Positions 24,428 to 37,040 of a DNA stretch of 64,000 bases are shown in pieces. Position 1 is the stretch's first letter; each line of letters starts with the position of its first letter. The stretch is taken from contig CM035430.1 in the NCBI GenBank assembly GCA_020310875.1, forward strand, positions 104,430,431-104,494,430, read 5' to 3'. Below the pieces are notes generated by a model that ran no database searches, was not told where the DNA came from, and was given only the letters and a program-made list of their open reading frames with translations. The DNA is from Ceratopteris richardii. Lineage: Eukaryota; Streptophyta; Polypodiopsida; Polypodiales; Pteridaceae. The translations under genes were made by a program, and so were the position numbers.

Positions 24428-24883
24428 ATGTTATTGGAAGGAAGAAAAAAGAAATATAGAGACATGATAATGTCAAGGTCGGGAACTAATGTGGAGGCTA
24501 ATGCTAATCACAGTTCAAGAAACTTAGATGGCATTGTGGATAAGATCATCAAGCATTTTAAAAATCAAACTAGACACCTACGTTGTGAAGATAAAATGGA
24601 GGCACTAAATAGGATGTTGGAGGATCCATGTATTGGGAAAATTTTTGATGCAATGGGCAAAAGCAAAGATCATGTAACATCTACACTTATCATCAATCTT
24701 CAAAACACACTTCAAAGTATGAGGAAGAATTCTCATGAACTTGTGTTGAAGAGATCAACATTGACTATGATTTTGAATGGTGATGTGATTGGCCGATTAA
24801 GTCAAGTTGAGTCTGATTGTAGCTTCTTAAAGGCAAATGGTAGATCTAACTATCATGTATCACACAAGAGGTCAAGGATCTGA
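24428..24883 (+). CDS. Hypothetical protein, 151 codons
   Basis: Open frame from ATG 24428 to a stop at 24881, rich in Lys, Asn, Ser and Asp, with no recognised domain. It contains LDGIVDKIIKHFKNQTRHLR and a Leu-rich helix LIINLQNTLQSMRK. Upstream at about 24340-24360 the sequence CTGTTTATGTAG/GG looks like a 3' splice site, so this could be part of an internal exon rather than a complete gene. It may be related to the decayed gene starting about 2 kb downstream, but the satellite array separates them and I see no direct proof. Confidence 0.3.
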   Translation: MLLEGRKKKYRDMIMSRSGTNVEANANHSSRNLDGIVDKIIKHFKNQTRHLRCEDKMEALNRMLEDPCIGKIFDAMGKSKDHVTSTLIINLQNTLQSMRKNSHELVLKRSTLTMILNGDVIGRLSQVESDCSFLKANGRSNYHVSHKRSRI

Positions 24884-25019
24884 TTATCATGTTTTGGAAA
24901 ATAGAGAGTAGAGTGTCACCAAATAAGAAGGATTTATGCATGACTTGAACATGCAAAAATCAATATTTGGAGCACCATGTTCACCTTCTTGATGTATCTC
25001 AAGTAATCCTATTTTTTGT

Positions 25020-26620
25020 TGCCAGTTCATGGTTTTAGCTAATTAGACATAGTGAAAAGTTAATTAGTAATAGATAACTAAACATAAGCTAAGTAATATA
25101 ATTTTTTAACTAGTAACAAGCTAGTCACGAATAGCTACTATGGTAACAAGCTAATTTTTAATGGTAGAAGTTATGCATACCTAGTTAGAAAGTAACAAGG
25201 TCACAAGTAGTAGTGAAAGCTACGCATATCTAGAAAACCTGTGAAAATCAAATTAGTAATAGTGATTCAAAATAAGCTATTTAATAATACTTAATTAATA
25301 ATAATTGCATAAGATAAAGCTAATTATTAGCTACTTAGTAGAAATAGCTAACTAGTAACAAGCTACTTAGTATCAACAAACTAAGAACAAGCTAAATAGT
25401 AATAGTTACTTAGTAAAAATAGCTAGCTAGTAACAAGCTACTTAGTATCAACAAACTAAGAAAAAACTAAATAATAATAGATACTTAGTAGAAATAGCTA
25501 ACTAATTAACAAGCTAATTAATAATAATTAATTACTAAAAACTATCTAAGAACCAACTACTTAGTAACAACTAATTTGGGCCTTTCGCTTGGTTGGGTGG
25601 TTGGGCCTTTTGCCTCTTGAGGCGGGGGCGAGGGTTCAACCCCCACAACATGTAAAGGACATGTTATCATGGAAACCTTGTATCTTGTGGCTGATGTACC
25701 ACCGTTTGTCTTGCTTTGTGGTAGTTGTGACTACAGTCTAGCTATGTAAACCCCTGTTCTTGTGGGATAAGGGGGGTCCCATGGGTACTATGCCCTTCCT
25801 TGTACAGTTGAAATTTGAAAGTTAAATCCTGGAGGAGTAGGCCTCGGCTGAACCTCCATTTAAAAAAAAACTACTTAGTAACAACTAATTTGTAACAAGA
25901 TAATTAATAATAACTAACCAAGAACTAGCTACTTTGTAATAGCTAATTGGTAACAAGATAATTATTTATAGATAATTGCAAGCAACTAACCAAGAACTCA
26001 CTACTTAGTAATAGCTAACTCTTAACAAGCTAATTAGTAATAGCTAATTACAAAAAACTAACCAAGAACCAACTATTTAGTAATAGCTAACTAAACAAGA
26101 TAATTAATAATAGTTATTTATTAGCAACTAACTAAGAATCATGTACTTAGTAATAGCTAATTGGTAACAAGATAATGCTTTGTAACAACTAACCAAGAAC
26201 CAACCACTTAGCAATAGCTAACTAGTATCAAACTAATTTATAATAGCTGATTACAAACAAATAACCAAGAGCCAACTACTTAATAATAGCTAACCCATAA
26301 TAAGATAATTAGTAATAATTAATTACAAACAACTAACCAAGAACCAACTAATTGCTAATAACTAACTAGTAACAAGCTAATTACTAACAATTAACTAATA
26401 ACAAGTTACTTAGTAATAGCTAGCTAATTACAAACAAATATGTAAGAACCAATTTCTTAGTAATGGTTAATAGATAATAACCTGATTAGTCATAGGTAAT
26501 TACTAAAAATTAACTAAGAACCATCTACTGAGTAATAGCTAACTAGTAACTAGATAACGCATTGTAGAAACTAACCAAGGACCAGATACTTAGTAATAGC
26601 TAATTAGTAACAAGCTAATT
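25020..26620. repeat. AT-rich satellite, about 72 bp per unit
   Basis: The phrase ACTAACCAAGAACCAACTAC or a close variant starts near 25913, 25985, 26057, 26127, 26188, 26261 and 26332, giving spacings of 72, 72, 70, 61, 73 and 71 bp, with further decayed copies to about 26572. Units are built from shorter related words such as TAGTAACAAGCTA and TAGTAATAGCTAA. The left part is less regular. A SINE-like insertion at 25579-25868 interrupts it. Confidence 0.78.
25579..25868 (+). mobile_element. SINE-like element with 24-bp target-site duplication
   Basis: About 290 bp of GC-richer sequence inserted in the AT-rich satellite, ending in an A run (25862-25870). Flanks carry a 24-bp direct repeat, AACTACTTAGTAACAACT plus AATTTG, at 25555-25578 and 25869-25892. 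Near the left end TTGGTTGGGTGG (25589-25600) resembles a pol III A box and GGTTCAACCC (25633-25642) a B box, spaced as in a tRNA-derived SINE head; the rest is unrelated body. The array itself is repetitive, which slightly weakens the TSD argument, but the match is exact and abuts the poly-A. Confidence 0.72.
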
Positions 26621-26899
26621 AATGATTGCTAATAGCCACGTGTTTGTGTAATGCAGATGGAACTATTTGTACACTTGAAACAATGCCATCCCATGATAAG
26701 TACTTAGCTTTGAAAGTATTTTGCGAAGAAGGAAGTTGGTGTCTAGTTGGAACAAAAGCATGGGGTCCTAGATGAAGTGCCTCCCAAAGAGTCGACCACT
26801 CACCTATGCAGAGCCATGTTGTAAACAACTTCATTCTGAGAATAGACAAGGGTTTTTTCATAGAGATACTATTGGCCACATGACTTGGGCACTGGGTTT

Positions 26900-28160
26900 A
26901 GCCATATTTTGTTAAGAGATTGAAAGATAGACTCACATGTTGTTGCATTTTTTAGTTCAAATGTCGTACCTTAAGGATGCAATCAATCTCCTACATCAAT
27001 TGAGATCTATTGTGCATAGTTGTCTTTGTAATTTTGAGTGTTATATTTGTCAATTAGGGAGTGAGTGTTATATTTGTCAAGTAGGGAAGACATTAAGCTG
27101 CAATACTTCAACAACTACAATTCGATCAATTAGAAGCTTCCACTAGTACAAATGTTTGATGGGTGAGTTTCTCTAATTGTGGAGTAGTAAATTTTAAGTG
27201 GTGTTTGAGAGAGACTAGCATTGAGGAATATCATTTTCCTGTAAAGATCTTGGAAGATATCAAGTCAATGTATGAAGGAAAAGTTTGTAAAATGAAAGAA
27301 TCCATAAAGAGGGACATGAGTCCTAAAGTTGTAACCAGATCGTTTGAGAAAACTCTAAGGAAATTTTGCAAGCACAATTTCATTTATTTATGGCAAGCAA
27401 ACTAGTTCAAGATGTGTGCCTCTAAATTTCAAGGTGATGTTGTGGTTTCAATGGTTGATTTTGTAAAAGAACTATATATTCCATGAGCAAAATGAAATAG
27501 AATCTATGCTTTGGAAGACTGTATAGATAACTATTTTTGTGCATATCATATATTTTCATATGGAGGGCATCCTTAAAAGGGTAATCCACTTCTTCATATC
27601 CAATGATAAGAATCACATTACCCTTTTTGTGCAACATTGTTTCCAATTATATTGGCAATGGTTGAGAGAGATACACCTTGACTTAATCAAACATTGGGTA
27701 TGGTCAGATGGTGCAACTTCTCAACTTAAAGCTAAATGTCCATTTTACTTTGTAGGAGGATATCCTAGGCTAACTTGCATGACTATGATATGGAGCTTCT
27801 TTTAGTCAAGGCATGGGAAGGGAGAACATGTTGGTGCAGGTGCAATTGTGAAAAGGACGCTAACCCATGAACAACTTAAGCCTGGTGGTGCAATGCTAAG
27901 GTGTGATGTAGATGTTGTGGAATTTCTTAGAGATAATTTCTCAGGTTCAAAAGGGAGAGATGTCACATGAAACTTTTAGGTAGTGAAAATTGATGAAGTG
28001 AACATGGAGAAGTCTTGGGATTGTAAAGGGATATATCAAGTTTGGTCCTTGCGTTCGCTTTGTGGCTATTCAAGGATAGATCAACAATGCATTGGTTTCA
28101 AAGAACTAACATGTTATATTCAAGGTTAGTGGAAAAGATGCATGAACAGATGCCACGTTC
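26900..28160 (+). pseudogene. Decayed gene with SDG-x-x-SQ-x-K and HGKGEH motifs, possibly transposon-derived
   Basis: Several frames in succession encode parts of one protein: a Cys-rich stretch (CLCNFECYICQ, about 27025); a segment at 27180-27400 with CGVVNFKW, TSIEEYH and FCKHNFIYLWQANQFK-like residues; then QNEIESMLWKTV (about 27485-27520), ITIFVHIIYFHMEG, and from 27560 FFISNDKNHITLFVQHCF, HWVWSDGATSQLKAKCPFYF, and after an amber at 27812 SRHGKGEHVGAGAIVKR. From memory the SDG-Q-K and HGKG-D-AVVK motifs belong to a widespread unnamed family with many copies in animals and some plants, probably mobile; I cannot name it securely. Frame changes and stops make this copy dead. Confidence 0.5.
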
Positions 28161-28171
28161 AAAATTGGGCA

Positions 28172-28565
28172 TGTTGATGACATGATTTTTCCTAATTTGT
28201 ATCTGCATGAGTGCATCTCCATTTTGTATCTAGGAGGCACTACATTTCCATTTTATATTGTATCTTTTTTGTATTTGGGTACCTTTCCATTTGCTTCTAC
28301 CTATGTATTCATTCTCCTTTGAGGGATATTACCCCACATTTGTTGTACTTTGGAGAGTCTGCTCCAACTCTATATAAGGAGGGTCTCTTCCCCCATTTGT
28401 ACTTCGTTTGAATCTTGATGAGCCTACTTCATGCTCTTTGCAAGCTAATTATAATCCATGTGAGTTTACCCATTTCTTGGTCTACTCATTTTGAGTCTCA
28501 CACAGTCTTTCTTTATGTGAGTACACTCCTCTTTTCATTTTGTTGCCAAGTGTGTACTCTCTACA
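28172..28565 (+). repeat. Probable LTR (unassigned family)
   Basis: Runs from TGTTGATGACATG to CTCTACA, contains TATATAA at 28371-28377 in a promoter-like position, and is followed directly by TCATATCAAAGCATTAGG, which resembles a decayed Met-tRNA primer site. No second LTR in the window; the left end is a guess. Confidence 0.42.
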
Positions 28566-29810
28566 TCATATCAAAGCATTAGGTGAAGATCTTGGTGGTG
28601 CATTTGGTGATCATTTTGGTGGTGGTGATTGTAGAGCTTGGTGGTGTGGCTCTCCAATCGTTGGAAGAGGTATTTTTGCCATCTTTTCATGCTCTCTTTG
28701 GGTTACATTCTGCCCATTTTCCCACCCTTACACCCTTGCTTTTGGCAGCATTTTGTGGTCATTTTAGTAGCGTTAATATTTCATTTTCTATGTTTTGAAG
28801 TGTTTATCAACACTTTGGCATTTTGTGTCATTGTTATGGTCATTCTATGAAGCCAATAGTGAATCTCAAGCATTGAAGTGTTTCTAAAAACTCTTTTTGC
28901 ATTCCTTATAATGCTTCTTTTAAATAGGCAGTGCGACATATTCACAAACACTTTGTTCCTTGTCACATTGTAAGAACTTTCTTCTTTCATCTCCTGCTTG
29001 TCCATCACATAGGTATGCTAGCTTGGAGGTTCTCATTTATGGATCTTACCATCATGAATTCACATCACGTATTGAGTTTCTGTGCAAAAGTGTACAACAA
29101 GATAGTGTACATACTCTCTAAAATATTCAAAAGACTCTTTGCAATATTTGAAAGTTAGGAATTGTGGTGCATTGGAGAGTAACCCGATAGGCCAATTTGG
29201 GATTCACCTTTACTCTATGTTTCTTGTTGCAAAAATGGTCATAGTCTCCAGTGACCAGTCTCTCCATTAAAGAACTACTCACCTCCCCCATTGAGGTTGA
29301 TCATCTTGATAAGAAAAGGGTCATCTTTGCATATCATTTCAAAACATAAATGTAGTAGTGATCTTTTCACTTCATGATGGAGATATGAAGAAGTTTGGAT
29401 AAAATAGAAACTTGAAGTTCCTTCGAAAAACTTCATCATAGAGGGAAGTACAAGCAATTCCAAGGTTAAATGTCATATTCATCTCCTCCTCCGTTTGGAA
29501 TCTGTAAGGGTTGTAGAATCGTGTGTAAGTCAAGCTAACATCATTGATGAAGCTATCAATGTCTACCAAGGAAGTGCGACCTTGGGCCATTAAGGATCCC
29601 TCTGTGCACTTGAAATCCACAGAATTGCATTGAGATGCATTGTAGCTGAGCTTCAAAACTGAAACTCAGAATTCATGTAAGTGAAGGATGTGGACAAGGC
29701 ACACATCTATAGAGGAGTCCCGAATCTTTGCAAATTACTCATGTTTCTAGTAACGGTCTATTTCTGAAGATCTCCTCAATCATTTGAGGCTTCAACATCT
29801 ATTTATGTAT
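28566..29810. other. Unassigned DNA
   Basis: Would be the interior of the element whose LTR is at 28172-28565. A 94-codon minus-strand frame at 29372-29656 (contains FNLGIACTSLYDEVFRRNFK) is open but unrecognised. Confidence 0.35.
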
Positions 29811-29813
29811 CAC

Positions 29814-30572
<759 letters not shown>

Positions 30573-30683
30573 GGAGTCTCTCTGATGAGAATGAGCATGT
30601 TTCTTTTGATGAAGCACAAAATTCAAAAAATGTGTGGCTTCTATGCAATCAGAATATGATGCTATTATGAAAAATGCTACCTA
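30573..30683 (+). pseudogene. Short Copia-A-family fragment
   Basis: About 110 bp matching the linker between integrase and RT of Copia-A (8515-8615) and Copia-B (19755-19855), including GATGAGAATGAGC and TTTTGATGAAGCACAAAATT. It stops abruptly at 30683/30684, where gypsy nucleocapsid sequence begins. Confidence 0.8.
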
Positions 30684-31910
30684 TAAAAGATTAGGACTTT
30701 GCTTTTGATGTGGAGAACAGGGCCATGACACTTTTGAATGTCCAAACAAGGCCATCAATCATTCTTTGTAGGTGAAGGTAGCTAATCTACAAGAGGAAAA
30801 CAAAACAATTGAGGAAGCGGATGATCGAGGTAAGTGTTCTAACCCTAGACTTCAATGCATGGCAACTTCTTCTCATTTAAGGGAATTGGTGATTAGGATT
30901 ATGGGGTACATATTCTCACATAAGGTTAATTTCTTGATTGATTCAGGTAGTAAAAATTTGTTCCTTTCACTTAAGTTGCTAGAGGCTTTAGGATTGCATA
31001 TTGTGATGTATACCAAAAGACCTGTACAGATGGCTAATGGTAGGATTCACTATAGTCAAGGCTATATTGAGAATCTTGATTTTATGTTAGGCAAACATAC
31101 CTTTCATGTAATTGAAATGAGAGAATGTGGTGTGATCATTGGCATGGACTAGTTAATTCATAATAGTGTCGTGATTGATTATGAAAGTGGGATCCTTACT
31201 TTGAAAATAGAGGGGAAGGAACATCGTCTTGTAGGTGAGTGTGATTCAAGTTTTTCTCCTATTTTTGCTATAAATGATTAGAAGTATTTGACAAGGTTGT
31301 TAGACATATTTGGTTTATGTGAATGACCTTCATGAAAAAAAGAAAGAAGAAGAAATACTTGAATATGGCAAAAAACTTTTAGATGAGTATGTAGATGTAT
31401 TTCTTGATGATTTATTGGGCATGCCTCCTCCTCGAAATATTAACCATGCTATAGACCTCTATTCAAGTAGTGCGCTTATTCTAGAGCACCTTATAGGTTT
31501 AATATTGATGAATTGAAAGAGTTCAAGCTCCAACTAGATGATCTATTGAAGAAGGGGTTGATAAGACCTAGTGTGTCACCTTGGGGAGCACCAATTTTGT
31601 TCAAAAAAAAGAAAGATAGCTCATATGGAATTTGTATTGACTATAGGGAATTGAACAAGAAAACCATTAAGAAAAAGTATGAACTTCCACACATAGATGA
31701 ACTGCTGAGTCAATTGAGTAGTGCCAAAATATTCACTAAAATTGTATTAAGATCGAGGTATCATCAAATTACAGTAAAGTCTAAGGACATACCCAAAACC
31801 ACTTTTAGAACACGACATGGTCATTATGAGTTCACATTTTTGCCTCTTGAATTGACAAACGCTCTTGCCACATTTATGTGTTTGACAAATAATGTGTTTC
31901 ATGAATATCT
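30684..31910 (+). pseudogene. pol: Gyp3 left half: zinc knuckle, protease, start of reverse transcriptase
   Basis: It starts in a nucleocapsid knuckle, CF-stop-CGEQGHDTFECP (TGA where Lys or another residue is expected). Next come an aspartic protease with DSG at 30940-30948 (NFLIDSGSKNLFLS) and IIGMD near 31135, and RT from 31513 with [20 protein letters not shown] and [12 protein letters not shown]. It breaks off at NVFHEYL, where Copia-C is inserted. Stops occur at 31150 and in the linker near 31280. Codons continue across Copia-C at 37041 with YLDEF. Ty3/gypsy, plus strand. Confidence 0.85.
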
Positions 31911-32142
31911 TGTTGATATATTTAGGTAGTGATGTGTCTGAACACTCTAGGACTGCCCGGTCACTTTTTTCCCTCTTTCGAAGGTTTTTTTCCCCCAGCT
32001 TGTATATACACCTATTGCCCTAATGGTCTACATATCTTTGTACATTCTAGTGGTAATACATCTCAGTATTGTGTGTTGTGCTCCAAACTTCTTCTTCTTC
32101 CTTGTGCTGTTCGCGTGCTTCCGCAGACGTCTAACTGCAACA
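31911..32142 (+). repeat. 5' LTR of Copia-C
   Basis: 232 bp, TGTTGATATATTTAGG to AACTGCAACA. Confidence 0.93.
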
Positions 32143-32497
32143 ATTGGTATCAGAGCAGGTCGTTGCTTCATCTAGGGCGTCGTCTACACCTCTCCAGTTG
32201 TAGTCTTAGATTTGCACGAAATTTGTTGAGCATACTCAGGGTAATTCAGAGATCAAAACAGCTTCAATATGTGGTGCAAAAATTGTGATCTGAGCTCGTT
32301 TCGGCCTCCGAACGCAGTATCACAACACTTGTATAGGCTATTTCATATTTTTGTGCCAAATGTATATATCTCTTTTGGTTCACCAGTATAAGCATCTCAA
32401 AGTCTGGTACAAGTTTAGCAGAACTCGTCTGGGCAGTTTCATTCAACTTTTTGAGATACAATCAATTTTCTGCATCAAGGTATTTTAGTCACGGGGC

Positions 32498-33486
32498 ATG
32501 GCTGAAAGCAATGATGTATTTTGTATGTTGGCTGTTGAGGATAAGTTGGATGGTACCAACTACCCGTTGTGGGCTTATATGATGCGACATGTATTGGTTG
32601 CAAAAGGACCGTGGAACATTGTGCAGGGTGTTGAAAAACCTCCTATCACATCTGCAGCTGTTACAACTGCAGGTACTAAAGCTCATGCAAAAGGTATCGA
32701 AGATGATGATATTCTGCATATTCCAATTTGTGATGCGGTTTGTGCTGCACCTACTGTAGAGCAGATTGTTGGGATGGTAGAGATGCTCAGGCACATGCAT
32801 TGATAGCTTTGTTTGTCAAACATGCCATTATTCTCACGCTCGCTCTTGCAAAACAACTAAGGATGCTTGGGATACACGTACCACATTGTACAAAGCTATG
32901 AATGAGGCTCATGTTGCTTACCTCTGAAAACAGTTGGAGAGTGAGCATATGAATGAAGGTGATTCTATGGACAGTTTCCTAACCAAGATCAAAGACTTGA
33001 AGGAACAATTGATTTCTGCTGATGAGGTTATACCAAATAGCTCACTTGTGCAGACCGTTTTGAATGGTCTTCCTGATTCATTTGCTTCTACTCTTTGGTT
33101 GATGATGAAAGGAAATCCAAATGCCTTGTCATTTGAGGAGTTAGTCTCTATTCTGTCGCAAGAAGATCAGTCTAGGCAGAACAGGTCAATTATGCATGTT
33201 GCAGATCAAGATTTCCTAGCTAGTCAGAAGGGCAAAGGAAAATGGAGCTCTTCAAGTAGTAAGCAAAAATCTACTAATTCTGCACAATCAAAGAGGGAAG
33301 ACAAAGATGAAAAGAAATAAAAAAAGCAGAAATTGTTTTGCAAGTACTGTCAAGGAAATGATCATATCATAAAGAACTGTCCAAAACTGACTACTAAAGA
33401 GTCAAAGAAGAAAGAGGTTGGAATGGTAGTTGCAGAAGCCTCTACACCAAAAATAGAGTCTACTAATCTTGTGTAGGAAGAAGAAT
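32498..33486 (+). pseudogene. gag: gag of Copia-C
   Basis: The ATG at 32498 matches the other copies. An early frameshift near 32765 (GATTGTTGGG versus GATTCGTTGGG) and a CGA-to-TGA change near 32924 break the first half. The frame from 32934 holds NEGDSMDSFLTKIKDLKEQL, then the knuckle CKYCQGNDHIIKNC near 33340. Amber at 33474. Confidence 0.85.
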
Positions 33487-33488
33487 GG

Positions 33489-36400
33489 GTGTTTACTACT
33501 GCTTGCAGTTTTGACCCATCTTCTCATGAGCAGTGCATGTCTGTAGTAGACTCAGAGGTTTGGTACTTTGACAGTGGGGCGACTAAACATATTACCTCGC
33601 AGTGCAATTTCTTCTCTTCACTCGAGCCTGCCCCTACAGGGAATACTGTTACATGCGCCAACAACTCCTCTTATAATGTTATGGAAGTTGGTAAAATCAT
33701 TTTGAATACTGCTGATGGTAGTTCTTTCACTTTGTCACATGCTTTGTTTGTGCGAGGGATCAAGAGAAATCTGTTATCAATTTCTCCATTAGCCAAGATT
33801 GGCTTGGTTGTGAAATTTCTTGATCATAGATGTAAAGTTCATGATTGATCAAATGGCGATGTGATTATTGCTTTTGGCATTTTATGTCGTGGACTGTATA
33901 AGCTCATCGACTATGAATGATCTCTAAATGATTTGGCATGTGCAATACATGATTCTCAGGCTATGTCAGATGCAAAGCTTTGGCATGCACACTTTGGTCA
34001 TCTCAAATTTGCTAGTTTGCTAGGCTTGCAGAAATCTGAAATGATGTCCTCTTTGCCCAAACTTGAGGCACCCGGAAAACATGTTTGTGAAGGCTCTATT
34101 TTGGGCAAAATGTAGCGTTATTCCTTTCCAAAATATGGTTTAGGTCGGGCTACTAAAAAATTGCAGCTTCATAGTGATGTCTGTGGTCCTATGTATACAC
34201 CTTCTTTTGGAAATTACCTTTACTTCGTGACTTTCATCGATGATTTTTCTAGGCATGCATGGGTAAATTCATTGAAGGCAAAGTCCAAAGTGTTCATGTG
34301 CTTCAAATTGTTTTTGGTTTTGATTGAAAATCTGTGAGTCTGTAAAATGGACACCCTCCATTTTGATCGAGGGGGGGATATATGTCTTCTGATTTTAATG
34401 CATTTCTGGCTGAAGGTGGGATAAAACACGAGTGTACAATGTCATTTACACCTCAACAGAATGGAGTTGCTGAATGAAAGAACAGATCACTCATGGAGAT
34501 GGCGAGGTGTATGGTCAAGAGTCAGGCTTCACCACATAGTTTCTGGCTTGAGGCTGTCATGTGTGCAGCATATGTACTTAATAGGTGTCCCACTAAAGCG
34601 CTAGAGTCTATCACTCCATATGAGGCTTTTCATGATCGCAAGCCATCTGTTGCGCATCTACATGTTTTTGGTTGTTTGGCATATGCATTAGTGCCTGAAC
34701 AACATCGTGGAAAATTGGATGATAAAGTAGTAAAATGTATTTTTGTTGGGTACAGTTCTAAAAGTAAAGGCTATCGTCTGTATCATCCACAAACTAAACG
34801 CATTCTGGTTAGCCGTGATGTTGTTTTTGTGGAAGATTATTCAGCCATTGTTTTCATGTACTAAGGAGACATCTTTTAGCTTCAAAGACATGTATGATAC
34901 TTTACTGCCTCTTTTTACAGGTGGACAGTCTAGTGCTGGTCCTAATGAGGCAACTTCTCAGCCTTCACAGGTTTCATGTGATGATGCAAATCTTCCCATT
35001 TCTGATGCAGATTTACATGATGCACTTGTTGATGAGAGAGCTGACATTGAGGAGGCAAAAACTATGCCAAAATGGCTGGTGCACACTTTGCGTGACAATA
35101 AATTAGATGCACCTCTGTCATATTGTACTCGATCAGGCTCTCATAGTGCCTCTTTTGCATCAGATTGCTATGCTATGCCTGCATCTAGTCTCTATGATGA
35201 GAATGAGCCTGTTTCATTTGACGAAGCACAAAATTGAAAAAATTGGATGGCTGCAATGCAATCTGAATATGATGCTACAATGAAGAATGGTACTTGGTCT
35301 TTATGCGACTTGCCTCCTAGCAAGAAGGCCATTGGCACAAAGTGGGTTTGCAAGCAAAGTGTAAGCTTGATGGAACAATTGATAGGTATAAGGCTAGGCG
35401 TGTTGCAAAGGGTTATGCAAAGGAAAGAGGCATTGATTTTGATGAGACCTTTGCACATACATGCCATATGACTACTATTCGGAGCATCTGTGCACTTGCA
35501 GCCGATCATGGTTGGAATGTACATCAGTTGGACATTAAAACTGCATTTTTGAATGGTGACTTGCATGAAGAAGTGTATGTTTTTAGCCCCGTGGCTTTGT
35601 GCAGAAAGGGCATGAAAACCAGGTGTGCAAATTAAAGAAGGCATTATATGGTTTAAAGCAAGCACCACGTGCTTGGTATGAGAAGATATATGCCTATCTA
35701 ATTGCACATGGTTTTGAGAATAGTCCAACTAAAATTACCTTATATGTTAAGCGTGATGATGTGCTTCTGATCATTGTTGTCTATGTTGATGACATGCTGC
35801 TCACTGGTCCTATTGAGAAGCATATTTCTAATTTTAAGGCTGATTTGCATGCCTCATTTGAGATGTCTCATTTGGGGCATTTGCATTAGTATTTGGGCAT
35901 TCAATTTATGCAAGTTGATGGTGGAATGGCTTTGTGTGAAACGAAATACATTGACACATTATTGTAGCGTTTTGGCCTTGAAGATTGTAAGCCTATTGCC
36001 ACTCCTATGGAGACAGGTTTACGATTGAGTCTTCATGATGATGGAGATGCATTTGATGATGTCCTCTATCAGTAGGCTGTTGGATGCCTGATTTACTTAT
36101 GCATTACTCGTCCAGATATTCAGTTTGCTGTCTCATAGATGAGCAGGTTTATGGATTGCCTAAGAGTCAAGCATTGGCAGGCGGTTAAGCGCATCTTTTG
36201 CTACTTGAGTGGTACACGGCTACTTGGTTTGTTTTATCCCAAGGGGGGATCACTACCGCCAGATTTGCATGCTTTTTTTGACTTTGATTGGGCTGGTTTC
36301 TATGACACTCCTGTGTCCACTAGTGGCTTTTGCTTCATGCTTGGTAGCTCATTATATCTTGGTTGAGCAAGAAGCCACCTACGGTGGCCACTTCCAGCTG

Positions 36401-36737
36401 TGAGGCTGAGTATAGGGCAACTTTCACAACGACTAGTAAGTGTGTGTGGCTTAGATGCCTTATGGTTGATTTGGGTGTTGGTCAGTCTTCTGCCACCACC
36501 ATCTTCACTAATAGTTAGAGCGCATTGGCAGTTGCGAGGAACCCTGTGTTCCATGCTCGCACGAAGCACATTGAGGTGCATTATCATTATGTCAGGGAGA
36601 GGTTCTCTGCTGGGGAGATCAGCTTGGCATATGTGCCCATGTAGGAGAACATTGCACACGTTTTCATGAAGGTTGTGCCTAGGGAGAAGTTTGAAGCTCT
36701 TCGCAAAGCTTTGGGCTTACTTCTTTTTGTGGAGTGA
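33489..36737 (+). pseudogene. pol: pol of Copia-C
   Basis: Protease WYFDSGATKHITS (33560-), pre-integrase finger LWHAHFGHL (33980-), integrase D,D region from 34150 with several indels, integrase end SITPYEAFHDRKPS (34605-), RT 35247-35889 with YVDDM near 35785, RNase H 36139-36737 with DFDWAG and ARTKHIEVHYHYV. Ambers at 34113, 35964, 36073, 36136, 36516 and 36642 sit where sister copies have CAG. The RT region has a frame change near 35360. Dead. Confidence 0.88.
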
Positions 36738-36810
36738 TTTCCACATAGCTTGGAACTTCCTTATACATGAGCGCCAGCCACTCGTTCACTGCATCACTCG
36801 CAGGGGGATT

Positions 36811-37040
36811 TGTTGATATATTTAGGTAGTGATGTGTGTGAACACTCTAGGACTGCCGGGGCACTTTTTTCCCTCTCTAGGAGGTTTTTTCCCTTGGCTT
36901 GTATATATGCCTATTGCCCTAATGGGCTACATATCTTTGTATATTCTAGTGGTAATACATTCAATATTGTGTGTTGTGCTCCAAGCTTCTTCTTCTTCCT
37001 TGTGTTGTTCGTGTGCTTCCGTAGACGTCTAACTCCAACA
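36811..37040 (+). repeat. 3' LTR of Copia-C
   Basis: 230 bp, preceded by GCAGGGGGATT, followed by TSD TATCT. Confidence 0.93.

Larger units (their letters stand above)
31911..37040 (+). mobile_element. Copia-C, full-length but decayed, inserted in Gyp3
   Basis: 5,130 bp with perfect TSD TATCT (31906-31910 and 37041-37045). LTRs 31911-32142 and 36811-37040 differ at roughly 20 positions, the most diverged pair here. Primer site TGGTATCAGAGC at 32145-32156. All domains are represented, with many stops and small deletions. Removing the element and one TSD rejoins the Gyp3 reading frame. Confidence 0.93.

Noticed and set aside
25589-25650. tRNA gene
   Set aside because: A- and B-box-like motifs are present but no cloverleaf stems can be formed; a SINE head fits better.
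29372-29656. 94-codon minus-strand frame as a gene
   Set aside because: No homology recognised, no promoter or neighbour support; left as part of unassigned DNA.
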